Origin: CBDHHC01 sp965263345
GTDB lineage: Bacteria; Pseudomonadota; Alphaproteobacteria; Rhizobiales; CBDHHC01
Direction: 5' to 3'
Length of the DNA: 64,000 nucleotides
NCBI GenBank assembly: GCA_965263345.1
Contig: CBDHHC010000006.1
Location: 186,001 to 250,000, forward strand
Position 1 is the stretch's first letter; each line of letters begins with the position of its first letter. This document shows, piece by piece, positions 42,016 through 50,797 of this stretch. The translations under genes and the position numbers were made by a program. A model generated the notes under the pieces. That model had not been told where the DNA came from. It worked only from the letters and a program-made list of their open reading frames with translations, and searched no databases.

Positions 42016-43189
42016 ACGTTTCATAATAAGAGATGATGAATTTTTGATATATTTCCTTCAGCGTGTGTAGGTCTTGTACTGCAACTCTTTCGTTAATCTG
42101 GTGGATTGTTTCGTTCACATGTCCAAACTCTATAACCGGGCAGAAATCTTTGATAAAGCGTGCATCAGATGTTCCGCCACTTGTTGACAGTTCGGCGGTT
42201 GCTCCCGTTGTTTTGTGTATTGCATCCGATAAGATATCACTTAATTTTCCTGGTGCTGTTAAGAAGCAGTTTCCGTTGGGTGGAAAGCGGAATTCATGAA
42301 TAATGTTCGTGTTTTTGACGGCTTCTGCAGCACAATTTCTCAGATGTTCTTTTAAACTTTCGCCAGTGTAATTATCATTAAAGCGTATATTAAATGTTGC
42401 TTTGGCACTTTCAGGGATAATATTAGTGGCTGTGTTTCCAACCTCTATATTGGTTATTTCAAGATTTGAGGGAGCGAAATATTTTGTTCCATTGTCCAGA
42501 GGTTTTGCTAAAAAGCTTTGTAAAATGTCTATGAGAACTGGTATCGGGTTTTGGGCTAATGACGGGTACGCCACATGGCCTTGCTTACCTTTTACACTTA
42601 AAGTTCCGTTTAAACTCCCACGACGGCCAATTTTTATTTCTTGTCCCAATTCTTTGGGGTTTGTGGGTTCTCCGACAAGGCAATGGTCTAGTTTGATATT
42701 TTTTTCTTCTAACCATTTGAGCATTTTAGGGGTTCCATTAATGGATGGCCCTTCTTCGTCTCCGGTTATGAGGAAGCTCAAACGCCCCTTATTTTGAAAG
42801 TTTGTATTGGATAGGTATTCTAACGAGGCAGCTATGAAAGAAGCTATGCCACCTTTCATATCAACAGCACCGCGACCATACAGCCAGTTGTCTTCAATGA
42901 TAGCACCAAAAGGGGGGTGAACCCAAGCTTGTTCATCTCCTGTTGGAACAACGTCGGTGTGGCCAGCAAAACAAAGATGAGGCGAGCCTATTCCTATCGT
43001 TGCATATAAATTATCTACATCAGGTGTTCCTGTATCTGAAAATAGTAAACGATGGCAGGTGAAGCCGTGGTTTGTGAAGATATTTTCCAGATATTCAAGA
43101 GCTCCTCCTTCAATCGGGGTGACACTTGGGCATCTGATCAATTCTTGGGCTAATGTAACAGGGTCGCAGTTATTCTCTGTTTTTGTCAT
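42005..43189 (-). CDS. dapE: Succinyl-diaminopimelate desuccinylase
   Basis: Zinc enzyme of the succinylase branch of lysine/DAP synthesis. M20 motifs: FAGHTDVVP (His77, Asp79), GRGAVDMKGG (Asp110) and TGDEEGP (Glu145, Glu146). Length 394. It is the last of four genes dapD-(239 aa)-DUF805-dapE. Confidence 0.95.
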   Translation of the reverse strand: MTKTENNCDPVTLAQELIRCPSVTPIEGGALEYLENIFTNHGFTCHRLLFSDTGTPDVDNLYATIGIGSPHLCFAGHTDVVPTGDEQAWVHPPFGAIIEDNWLYGRGAVDMKGGIASFIAASLEYLSNTNFQNKGRLSFLITGDEEGPSINGTPKMLKWLEEKNIKLDHCLVGEPTNPKELGQEIKIGRRGSLNGTLSVKGKQGHVAYPSLAQNPIPVLIDILQSFLAKPLDNGTKYFAPSNLEITNIEVGNTATNIIPESAKATFNIRFNDNYTGESLKEHLRNCAAEAVKNTNIIHEFRFPPNGNCFLTAPGKLSDILSDAIHKTTGATAELSTSGGTSDARFIKDFCPVIEFGHVNETIHQINERVAVQDLHTLKEIYQKFIISYYETFRT

Positions 43190-43235
43190 ATATGGTACTT
43201 AGGTAAAAAGTTTGGGTTTGGTCAAGGGTTTATAT

Positions 43236-43682
43236 TTAACCGTAAGAGTTTTCGCCGTCTGTCCCAGAGTAAAACCCAAGCTCAATCATAAACCAGGCAC
43301 CGATTACTAACAGATACCAAGCTATCCAGGTTGTCACGCTGTAAACAGTATCAAGATCAAGGCCTGTTAAAGAGCTTATTGATTGAATAAGCGCTGGCGC
43401 CCAGAAAAGAGCAGCTTGCCATCCGCTTTTGTTCCGGTCGTGAAGTCTTTTAATGACAATTGCCATGGCGGGGTATAGAAGTAGCAAACTGATTGTTAAG
43501 CCATATGGCCCCATTTGCTTCCAATTTTTCAAAATTCCATTAAATGGATCATCGGACAATATATTGGGATAGGCTGGAATTGCTAAAGCTGATCCAACGA
43601 TCATAAGTACAATCAGGCCAAACCAAAACCCCATCCGGCCTATTCTTCCATTAAAGCTTGCAAATAGTTTTATTAAATACAT
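43236..43682 (-). CDS. DUF805 membrane protein
   Basis: A 148-residue protein with four transmembrane helices. 'SFNGRIGRMGFWFGLI' at the start and 'IKRLHDRNKSGW' in the middle are the DUF805 hallmarks. Function is unknown. It lies between the 239-residue membrane protein gene and dapE on the same strand. Confidence 0.9.
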   Translation of the reverse strand: MYLIKLFASFNGRIGRMGFWFGLIVLMIVGSALAIPAYPNILSDDPFNGILKNWKQMGPYGLTISLLLLYPAMAIVIKRLHDRNKSGWQAALFWAPALIQSISSLTGLDLDTVYSVTTWIAWYLLVIGAWFMIELGFYSGTDGENSYG

Positions 43683-43720
43683 GACTTCGTACTCTCAATA
43701 TTATTTTTTTATACATAGTT

Positions 43721-44440
43721 TTAACCCTTTGCTTCGGGGGCCTCAACTGTTTTGACCAACATGATTTTTTGCCAGATTTTTCTCGACATGTTTGTTGTGA
43801 GCAATTCTATGTCATTCACAGCGCTTACAACTGAAGGGTTTCTGAAATTTTGAGAATAGAATGCAGCAAGTTTTGCTGTTAGTGATAACATTTCACTGCA
43901 ATAATCCAAATATCTGATCAGCTCAAACTCACTCATTTCTCTTATAGGTGAGCTTTCTGTTCTTGGGCCCCCCTGTAAAATTACTGATGGGTCCTTTGTA
44001 AGCTGATGCATGTCAATTACATGTGTTATTGCTCTTAATTCATCTAGATATTTCAGTGACTTACGTCTTTTTAGGCGTTCTTCCATTGTCCATAATGAAA
44101 AAATCGCAGCGCCTGTAATCACGATGGTATTAATAATCGCTTCAACCCCTTGGAAGAAGAAAAATGCACCATAGTTTTCATTTTTAAATGGGGGCAGAAT
44201 ATATAGGAAATAGGTTAGAAGCCCTAAACCTATAACAATAATTATTGTGACTAAAGCTCTCAATAAATTATTAGGTTTGGCAATATTGTTTGCTCTTTTG
44301 GATGTCATGCTGGCGAGCTCACAGAGCTCGCCGCATACATTTTTTAGACCACTATTTGGAAAACGTTCTGAGATTCGGTTATTGAGTTTTCCAATTGTTG
44401 CGATGACTTTTTCAGGTTGAAGTTTTGCATATGAAGACAT
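43721..44440 (-). CDS. Membrane protein of unknown function in the dap cluster
   Basis: A 239-residue protein with two hydrophobic segments (about 65-88 and 98-122) flanked by helical cytoplasmic regions. No domain was recognised. It is 38 nt upstream of the DUF805 gene and 42 nt downstream of dapD, so it is probably part of that transcription unit. Confidence 0.65.
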   Translation of the reverse strand: MSSYAKLQPEKVIATIGKLNNRISERFPNSGLKNVCGELCELASMTSKRANNIAKPNNLLRALVTIIIVIGLGLLTYFLYILPPFKNENYGAFFFFQGVEAIINTIVITGAAIFSLWTMEERLKRRKSLKYLDELRAITHVIDMHQLTKDPSVILQGGPRTESSPIREMSEFELIRYLDYCSEMLSLTAKLAAFYSQNFRNPSVVSAVNDIELLTTNMSRKIWQKIMLVKTVEAPEAKG

Positions 44441-44482
44441 TTATTATTTTACTTCTTCAGAAAAATTTATTTTTATTTTGCC

Positions 44483-45328
44483 CTAGTCTCTTAGCAGATC
44501 ATTGATTGATGTTTTAGAGCGTGTTTGTTCATCAACGGTTTTTACAATGACAGCGCAATACAGTGATGGTCCCCAGTTTTCTCCTGGTAGATTTTTACTA
44601 GGTACAGAGCCTGGTACAACCACTGAATATGGGGGAACTTTACCTTTGTGAATTTCACCAGTCTGGCGGTCAATAATTTTTGTTGACTGGCCAAGATATA
44701 CACCCATTGAGAGTACTGAGCCTTCACCAACAATCACACCTTCGGCAACTTCTGCTCGTGCGCCAATAAAACAATTATCTTCAATAATGACAGGCCCAGC
44801 CTGGAGAGGTTCAAGAACACCACCAATGCCAGCTCCTCCTGAAAGATGAACATTTTTACCGATCTGTGCACAAGAGCCTACTGTTGCCCATGTATCTACC
44901 ATTGTTCCTTTGTCAACATATGCCCCTAAGTTTACAAAGCTTGGCATTAAAACAACATTTGGGGCAATATAAGCAGAATGGCGAACAACGCAGTTTGGAA
45001 CTGCTCTGAAGCCTGCTGAGGTAAATTCTCTTTCCGCCCAACCTTCAAATTTAGATGGAACCTTGTCCCACCATGTGCTTTTTCCTGGTCCTCCGTTTAT
45101 GAGGTACATGTCGTTTAAGCGGAATGATAAGAGTACAGCTTTTTTTAGCCATTGATTAACGACCCATTCTCCGTCTTTTTTTTCAGCTACACGGCATTCT
45201 CCGGAGTCTAACATGTTAAGGGCGAGTTCTACACCTTCACGTATCTCTCCTTTTGTTTGAGCGTTCACTTGGTCGCGATTTTCAAAAGCTGTGTCAATTG
45301 TCGACTGAAGTGCTGCAATGTCGTTCAT
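44483..45328 (-). CDS. dapD: Tetrahydrodipicolinate N-succinyltransferase
   Basis: Succinylates tetrahydrodipicolinate in DAP/lysine synthesis. The 281-residue protein has the left-handed beta-helix hexapeptide region ('GAYVDKGTMVDTWATVGSCAQIGKNVHLSGGAGIGG' onward) and the conserved C-terminus 'GVYLGQSTKIIDRQTGEIHKGKVPPYSVVVPGS'. Divergent from the LOG-family gene. Confidence 0.97.
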   Translation of the reverse strand: MNDIAALQSTIDTAFENRDQVNAQTKGEIREGVELALNMLDSGECRVAEKKDGEWVVNQWLKKAVLLSFRLNDMYLINGGPGKSTWWDKVPSKFEGWAEREFTSAGFRAVPNCVVRHSAYIAPNVVLMPSFVNLGAYVDKGTMVDTWATVGSCAQIGKNVHLSGGAGIGGVLEPLQAGPVIIEDNCFIGARAEVAEGVIVGEGSVLSMGVYLGQSTKIIDRQTGEIHKGKVPPYSVVVPGSVPSKNLPGENWGPSLYCAVIVKTVDEQTRSKTSINDLLRD

Positions 45329-45451
45329 GATAATTTATTAACTCCGATCCGCTATTTATTTATACATGAGACGGAAACTAAGCTATGTGTGAGAATTCTG
45401 CAATTCTCTATTTGTAATAAAATAAAAAATTTATATTTTGGGATAGAATTT

Positions 45452-46288
45452 ATGAGCAAAATTAAAAGAAAACGCCGAGGTAGTTTGCGGAGTTCTGTAG
45501 AGGATACAGAATTTTCTAAACGTATACCGCAGACCAAACAGACCAAGTCTCCAGCATATCGTTTGGCCTTTAATGATGAAGACTTTTTGCTGCAAGAAGA
45601 ATTAAGACCTGTGCGTTTGCAATTAGAACTCCTGAAAACCGAGATGATTTTGCAAGAAAAAGGTATTAATTCCACTGTTGCTGTGTTTGGTAGTGCTCGA
45701 ATTCCCCAGCCAGGCGCTATCGTGAAAGCGAAAACAAAAACAGCGACCAGAAATTTAGAAAAAAATGCAAAATATTACGAAGAGGCCCGTAAATTTGCAC
45801 AAATGGTCTCAAATTTCTCCAGAGAGCATGATTTTAAGGAATTTGTACTGGTTTCTGGCGGTGGACCAGGAATTATGGAAGCTATAAACCTTGGTGCCAA
45901 AGATGTTGATGCGCCTTCTATTGGTCTCAATATTGTTCTTCCCTTTGAACAAGCTCCTAATTTATTTGTTACACCTGAATTGTGTTTTAATTTTCATTAT
46001 TTTGCGCTGAGAAAGATGCATTTTTTAATGCGTGCAAAGGCTGTCGTTGCATTTCCAGGTGGTTATGGGACATTCGACGAGTTATTTGAAACTTTGACCC
46101 TTATTCAAACAAAACGCATTAATACTATGCCGGTTATTTTGTTTGGTGAAGAATTCTGGACACGCGTTGTGAATTTCAAGGCCCTGGCTGAAGAGGGAAC
46201 TATTTCTTCGGCTGATTTAAAGTTGTTTTCATTTGTAGAAACAGCAGAGCAGGGTTGGGAGGTTATTTCTGATTGGTACAAGCTTTAG
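45452..46288 (+). CDS. LOG-family protein (TIGR00730-like, long form)
   Basis: A 278-residue Rossmann-like protein with 'VFGSARIPQPG', 'VSGGGPGIMEAINLGAKD' and 'FPGGYGTFDELFETLTLIQT'. The PGGxGTxxE motif is that of LOG phosphoribohydrolases that cleave nucleoside 5'-monophosphates. The first 55 residues are basic and extra. The frame is open upstream to 45257, but ATG 45452 gives the family-length protein and avoids overlap with dapD. Confidence 0.88.
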   Translation: MSKIKRKRRGSLRSSVEDTEFSKRIPQTKQTKSPAYRLAFNDEDFLLQEELRPVRLQLELLKTEMILQEKGINSTVAVFGSARIPQPGAIVKAKTKTATRNLEKNAKYYEEARKFAQMVSNFSREHDFKEFVLVSGGGPGIMEAINLGAKDVDAPSIGLNIVLPFEQAPNLFVTPELCFNFHYFALRKMHFLMRAKAVVAFPGGYGTFDELFETLTLIQTKRINTMPVILFGEEFWTRVVNFKALAEEGTISSADLKLFSFVETAEQGWEVISDWYKL

Positions 46289-46317
46289 GTTTTTATCAAA
46301 ATTATTACAGAGTTTTG

Positions 46318-46345
46318 GAATGGGCTAGAGTTCTGTAGCCCATTC
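46318..46345. terminator. Bidirectional intrinsic terminator
   Basis: Perfect 10-bp stem GAATGGGCTA/TAGCCCATTC with an 8-nt loop between the convergent LOG and GDPD genes; TTTATT follows on the plus strand. Confidence 0.85.
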
Positions 46346-46360
46346 TTTATTATCGTTTGA

Positions 46361-47650
46361 TTATTTTTTCAAAGCGCAATTTGCGTAATAAGTGGTTGTT
46401 GCTGGCCAGTCTGAGAAAATCCCAAGGATTCCAACTTTTTTTGCCAAGACATCAATTGTTGTCAGGATGTCACCATCGTTTTTAATCGCATCCAATGTTG
46501 TCTGGTAATAGAACGTACCGCCTGTTCCATTTTTCATATCTTCGATCAGGCGACCGGAACGTTCTGTTGTCCATGTGATGATGTCCAGGCCAGCTTTTTT
46601 CGCTAATTTGGCATATATTGATGGAACAATTTTCTTTTTGGCATTTAAGGTTAGAAGACCGAACATTGGTGGTGCTATAATGTTTACACCTTGAGCTTTT
46701 AAGTCTTTGAAGTTTTGCAACGTTGGCTCAAAGTTAGGCTCTGTGTATACACGGCTGTCTAAGTAAACAGCTTTTTTACCAAATGACGGGTTGTAATTAA
46801 TCCAATATAATACGTCATTTAAATTGAAAGACTGAGCGTAAACATTTTTTGCTGGAACGCCAGCTTCTTTATACTCATCAATCATTTGTTGCGCGTATTG
46901 TTCTTGTGTGTATGTACCTTGGAAAGGCATCTGAACGCTTGGAGCTTTCAGTTCTGGTGTCATTTTTGTTCCAAGTTTTTTAAACAGTTTGATGCTTTCT
47001 TTATGTGTTAAGAGCGTTGCACCCGTTGCATAAAGGTCAGTTCTGAAAACAGCTGTTCCACCTACATACTCATTAACAGTACGTGCATTTGGGTCTGAGG
47101 CGTCCATTTTACCTTTTAGTGTTTTGAATTCTTCAAGAGTGATGTCACTTGTGCAACATTGTGCGGAAGCTGCTTGTGTACGTTCTCCTGTTACAGGATC
47201 AAACTTTGCAGGTGTAAATGGTTTTGAACATTTTTTTGCAAGAGGTGTTTGAAGGATATTTGTTGTGGTGTGTAGATCGCATTGAGAATGACGACATACA
47301 AGTTCACGGTCTTTTGTGAATGTTACATCACATTCCAAAATGCCTGCGCCCATACGAGCAGCAGCTTCATATGATTCTTTTGTGTGTTCTGGGAATAATA
47401 ATGGCGCTCCACGATGGCCGATAGAAAAATCTGATTTATGGAATTTTTTTACAGAACAATTTTTTAATTTGTTTTTCAAACGTCCTTTGCTCATTTGATC
47501 CACTAGATAAAATGGACGAGGACCGAGTTGTATACTGTCTTTATTATGTTTGCGGTTTTTATATCCTTCAGCAAAAATTGATTGTGGCATTAACAAGCTG
47601 ACTAGAATTGCGATTGCGAGTAATTTTAAAGAAGTTTGTTTTCTTTTCAT
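46361..47650 (-). CDS. Exported glycerophosphodiester phosphodiesterase
   Basis: A 429-residue periplasmic or secreted enzyme: signal peptide 1-26, then a GDPD TIM barrel with 'SIGHRGAPLLFPEHTKESYEAAARMGAGILECDVTFTKD'. His, Arg and Glu/Asp positions for metal binding and catalysis are present. It has Cys-rich inserts ('QCCTSDI'). ATG 47650 has GAGAGG upstream; the open frame starts 7 codons earlier. It hydrolyses deacylated phospholipids to glycerol-3-phosphate and an alcohol. Confidence 0.92.
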   Translation of the reverse strand: MKRKQTSLKLLAIAILVSLLMPQSIFAEGYKNRKHNKDSIQLGPRPFYLVDQMSKGRLKNKLKNCSVKKFHKSDFSIGHRGAPLLFPEHTKESYEAAARMGAGILECDVTFTKDRELVCRHSQCDLHTTTNILQTPLAKKCSKPFTPAKFDPVTGERTQAASAQCCTSDITLEEFKTLKGKMDASDPNARTVNEYVGGTAVFRTDLYATGATLLTHKESIKLFKKLGTKMTPELKAPSVQMPFQGTYTQEQYAQQMIDEYKEAGVPAKNVYAQSFNLNDVLYWINYNPSFGKKAVYLDSRVYTEPNFEPTLQNFKDLKAQGVNIIAPPMFGLLTLNAKKKIVPSIYAKLAKKAGLDIITWTTERSGRLIEDMKNGTGGTFYYQTTLDAIKNDGDILTTIDVLAKKVGILGIFSDWPATTTYYANCALKK

Positions 47651-48008
47651 AATATAACCTCTCTTTTTCACTTAAATATATTGGTTAATTTACTGTTTAA
47701 TATATTTTTTAAAACGAGCTTGAGCTCAAATTTAAGTATACAAGAAGTATATGTTATATAAGCGAAGGATATATATCAGATCTATGACGCCTTAAAGCTA
47801 TAGCAGCGCTTTGTTTTTTTAATTTTTATGAGAGATGCGAAAGGTTATATTACATAATTATTTGATTTATTAAGGCCATTTGTTTTGCTGCCTGGTGACT
47901 TAAAAAAGCTGTCGTTGGTTTGGCTTTTTTATTCATATTACTTGGTTGAAAATTGTACTTAAGAGTATTATTAGTCAAAAAAAATAAAAATTTTTGAGTT
48001 GTTTTGAT
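47651..48008. other. Intergenic region with small palindromes and a terminator-like hairpin
   Basis: Holds the GDPD promoter (leftward) and the promoter of the next gene. TTGAGCTCAA and TATAC/GTATA palindromes are followed by AAAGC-9 nt-GCTTT (47794-47812) and then seven T on the plus strand, although no plus-strand gene ends here. A short RNA is possible. Confidence 0.3.
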
Positions 48009-48641
48009 ATGGCTGATTTTATTGCGTCTTATGTTCCTATCTTCTCCGCTTTTGTGTCTGTTGTTGCTGTACTTATTGCGGTACGAACATCTTATAAACA
48101 AAGTGTGCTTAATCTTAAGATTGCACAAGACGAACAAAAGTTGATCTATCAACAAATTCGATTGCAACGAGATAGCGATATCATTCAATGGGCTGATCAG
48201 TGCATTGATATTGTTGCTGAACAAGAGAGTTTTTTAAGGTGTCATACAATTGATAACTTAACTGATGCGCGAGAAGATAGAGCTTATGAGCTTCTGCACC
48301 AGCTTTCTGCCCTTATTGATCGTGGGCGAATTTTTTTTCCAAATGATTTCATAAAAGGTAAGGGTGAAAATAATCCCAGGGCTTACAGAGGCGAGCGCCA
48401 ACCTATCCTATCTCATCTTGTTATTTGCTATAACCTGTTTCAATCTTCATTGACGAAAAGCCAGCATGATCGCGCGAAGGATATTGCTTGTAAGATTCAT
48501 GATTTCAGGCGTCTTTTTGTCTCAGAAACTCAATTGGCTATTGATCCTCACAGATATCTTCAATTTTTTGAAATGCATGATTTGCGCGAGGCCTCCGGCG
48601 AATTTGATCCTGCAAAGTTAAGCAAAATGAAAAGCCTGTAA
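48009..48641 (+). CDS. Membrane-anchored hypothetical protein
   Basis: A 210-residue protein with one N-terminal transmembrane segment (about 6-26), a coiled-coil stretch ('NLKIAQDEQKLIYQQIRLQRDSD') and a helical cytoplasmic domain. No family was recognised. The ATG at 48009 is chosen over TTG 47994. It is convergent with the next gene, 4 nt between stops. Confidence 0.6.
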   Translation: MADFIASYVPIFSAFVSVVAVLIAVRTSYKQSVLNLKIAQDEQKLIYQQIRLQRDSDIIQWADQCIDIVAEQESFLRCHTIDNLTDAREDRAYELLHQLSALIDRGRIFFPNDFIKGKGENNPRAYRGERQPILSHLVICYNLFQSSLTKSQHDRAKDIACKIHDFRRLFVSETQLAIDPHRYLQFFEMHDLREASGEFDPAKLSKMKSL

Positions 48642-48645
48642 ATTA

Positions 48646-48948
48646 TTACTCTTTTTCATGAAATTGGTATTCACAAACAATATGAACCGGCCCTAATTTT
48701 TTGGTTGGATGGCGCTCTATTATGATTTGTTTGTTGAAATTGCAATATCTTGCAATGACAAATGAATAGGCAACATTTTTTGGGTCTATTTGTAGGTGTA
48801 AAATACTGCCCTGTTTACAGCCTTTTATGGGCCCATTATTAATGAAATAGTTTTCAATAAGTTCATATTGAGTACATAGATTTGTTTTTTCTTGAGCGTA
48901 TGAGGCGGATGCTGCTAAAAGCATGATACTTAATAGTAGATATTTCAT
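48646..48948 (-). CDS. Small exported protein
   Basis: A 100-residue protein with a signal peptide (1-18, cleavage after SYA) and four Cys in the mature part (CTQYE, GCKQG, YCNFN, VCEYQ), suggesting two disulfides in the periplasm. No family was recognised. Confidence 0.65.
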   Translation of the reverse strand: MKYLLLSIMLLAASASYAQEKTNLCTQYELIENYFINNGPIKGCKQGSILHLQIDPKNVAYSFVIARYCNFNKQIIIERHPTKKLGPVHIVCEYQFHEKE

Positions 48949-49089
48949 TGTTTCTTATTCTCTATATCGAGTATTATCTTTTTTATATCTATATCATTCT
49001 GATTTTTTTATATATAGTTCATCAGATTAGAGGTTACACTGTCATGGACTTTATACTTAATTCTTCTCATTCTTCAAATATAATCACCT

Positions 49090-49884
49090 ATGGACTTATT
49101 CGCAGATAGCAGCTTTCATCTTATTCTTATTACGTTTATTGCAAGTTTTGCAGCTTGTTTTTTTTCTTCGTTATCTGGCGGTGGCGCTGGGCTTATCTTG
49201 CTTCCGGTCCTTATTTTCACTGGTTTGCCATTTATTAATGCTCTTGCCAGTCATAAACTTGCGGTCGGGTTTATTGGCATTGGTTCAAGTATCAGATTTA
49301 TTCAGGAAAATCTTATCAATTGGAAGGTATTCTGGTGGACCGCACTGGTTGGTACGCCATTTGTTGTTCTGGGAACCCGTTTTGCTGCAGAAATCCCTGA
49401 AGATATTATGAAACCACTGGTTGGAGGTACAATACTCGCTATGGTTTTGATATCACTCGTTAAAACTGTGTCGCCAGATCGTTTTGAACCTCGTCCATTT
49501 ACGCTGAAAATTGCTCTTATTGGTACTGTATTTCTGGCTCCAATGGCCTTTTATTCTGGCTGGATATCTGCGGGGGCTGGTGTTTTTACGACTTTTTTGT
49601 ATCTCACTCTTTTGCGTTATGATCAACTTCATGCCACTGCCATGACTTTATCTGCAAATGGGATCTTATGGAATGGGGTTGGGGCCCTTGCTCATACGTT
49701 GATGGGGCATGTGGTTTGGTCGTTGGCTCCCGGGATGATTATTGGTGCAATTTTAGGGAGTTATTTGGGAGCTCATGTTGGAATAAAAAAGGGAAATAAG
49801 TTTTTGAGAATTATGTTTCTTGGTACAGCAACAATCACGGGTATTTTGTTGTTATTACCTGCTTTAAAACGCTTGATTCTTTGA
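49090..49884 (+). CDS. TauE/SafE (TSUP) family permease
   Basis: A 264-residue membrane protein with eight hydrophobic segments in two similar halves ('SLSGGGAGLILLPVLIFTGLP' and 'GWISAGAGVFTTFLYLTLL'). TSUP members export or import sulfur-containing anions; the substrate here is not evident. Confidence 0.9.
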   Translation: MDLFADSSFHLILITFIASFAACFFSSLSGGGAGLILLPVLIFTGLPFINALASHKLAVGFIGIGSSIRFIQENLINWKVFWWTALVGTPFVVLGTRFAAEIPEDIMKPLVGGTILAMVLISLVKTVSPDRFEPRPFTLKIALIGTVFLAPMAFYSGWISAGAGVFTTFLYLTLLRYDQLHATAMTLSANGILWNGVGALAHTLMGHVVWSLAPGMIIGAILGSYLGAHVGIKKGNKFLRIMFLGTATITGILLLLPALKRLIL

Positions 49885-50072
49885 TAAATTTCTAGATCTT
49901 GCCACACTTATCTGTTAGAAGGCCCCTATCGACTTTGACTGGAATACCGATTCTATACGCCTTTGCATGGCTGGGCGCATGTTCTAAAACTCCACAAAAA
50001 TTCGACTATAGACAATGTCTTACACTTTTATGTTGGACGTTTTATGCAACTGCTAAGCAAAGGAATACCAAA

Positions 50073-50282
50073 ATGACACCAGGTGTTGTTAAATTTTATA
50101 ACGCTCAAAAAGGATATGGGTTTATCCAGCCAGATGATGGCGGCAAGGATGTTTTCGTTCATGCAACAGCTCTAGAACGTGCTGGAATTAATGGACTTGC
50201 TGAGGGGCAAAAAGTGAGTTTCGATACTGCTAAGGACGAAAGAACTGGCAAAATCGCAGTAAGTGCTATTCAAGTTTCATAA
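50073..50282 (+). CDS. Cold-shock domain protein (CspA family)
   Basis: A 69-residue OB-fold RNA/DNA-binding protein with RNP1 'KGYGFIQPD' and RNP2 'DVFVHATAL'. The frame is open to 49899, but ATG 50073 has AAGGA 10 nt upstream and gives exact CspA length. The long leader upstream fits known cold-shock mRNAs. A good terminator follows. Confidence 0.95.
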   Translation: MTPGVVKFYNAQKGYGFIQPDDGGKDVFVHATALERAGINGLAEGQKVSFDTAKDERTGKIAVSAIQVS

Positions 50283-50316
50283 GAAACTTTTAGGCTTATA
50301 TACAATATCATGAATT

Positions 50317-50350
50317 AAGGCCAGTTTGTTACAAGCTGGCTTTATTTTTT
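50317..50350 (+). terminator. Intrinsic terminator of the cold-shock gene
   Basis: GCCAG/CTGGC stem extended by AAG.../...CTT and an inner TTGT/ACAA, followed by TTTATTTTTT. Confidence 0.85.
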
Positions 50351-50511
50351 GTCTGAGGTGACAGGCTTTATTTGCTTATTTAGCTTTTTTCAAAAACCCT
50401 TGGGACAAAACTTTCCATGTCTTTGCGGATCGAACATTTCAAAGAATGGCGTACTCGTTCGAACAAAGTTCGAACTCGTATTTAAAGATGGGGTTAGCAT
50501 TCCTGAAGGAA

Positions 50512-50588
50512 TGGCGCACCGGGGAGGATTCGAACCCCCGACCCCTTGATTCGTAGTCAAGTACTCTATCCAGCTGAGCTACCGGTGC
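50512..50588 (-). tRNA. tRNA-Arg (anticodon ACG)
   Basis: A 77-nt cloverleaf: acceptor GCACCGG/CCGGTGC, D-arm with TAGCTCAGCTGGATAGAG, anticodon stem CTTGA/TCAAG with loop CTACGAA, T-loop GTTCGAATC, and an encoded 3' CCA after discriminator G. ACG is read as ICG after deamination and decodes CGU/CGC/CGA. Confidence 0.97.
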
Positions 50589-50797
50589 TGATTGGTTTTT
50601 TTAGGGGCTGAATTTATGATTGTTTGATCATATTTATATTCATAAGCTTTATGAACTCATTTATGCTCATATTTGCTTTCCCGCATGCTGAATGCACTGT
50701 CCTAATGGTTTTTTAGGTTGAAAGCAAGAGGTGTTTGGAAAAATTAGGAAATTTTTATGAAAGGTGCGTATGCTTCTTTCACGTCTTGTTGAAATAT

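Noticed and set aside
49899..50072. N-terminal extension of the cold-shock protein
   Set aside because: The extension has no family match; ATG 50073 with AAGGA gives exact CspA length, so the upstream part is leader.
50349..50549. 66-codon plus-strand frame before the tRNA
   Set aside because: It runs into the tRNA-Arg gene and has no coding features.
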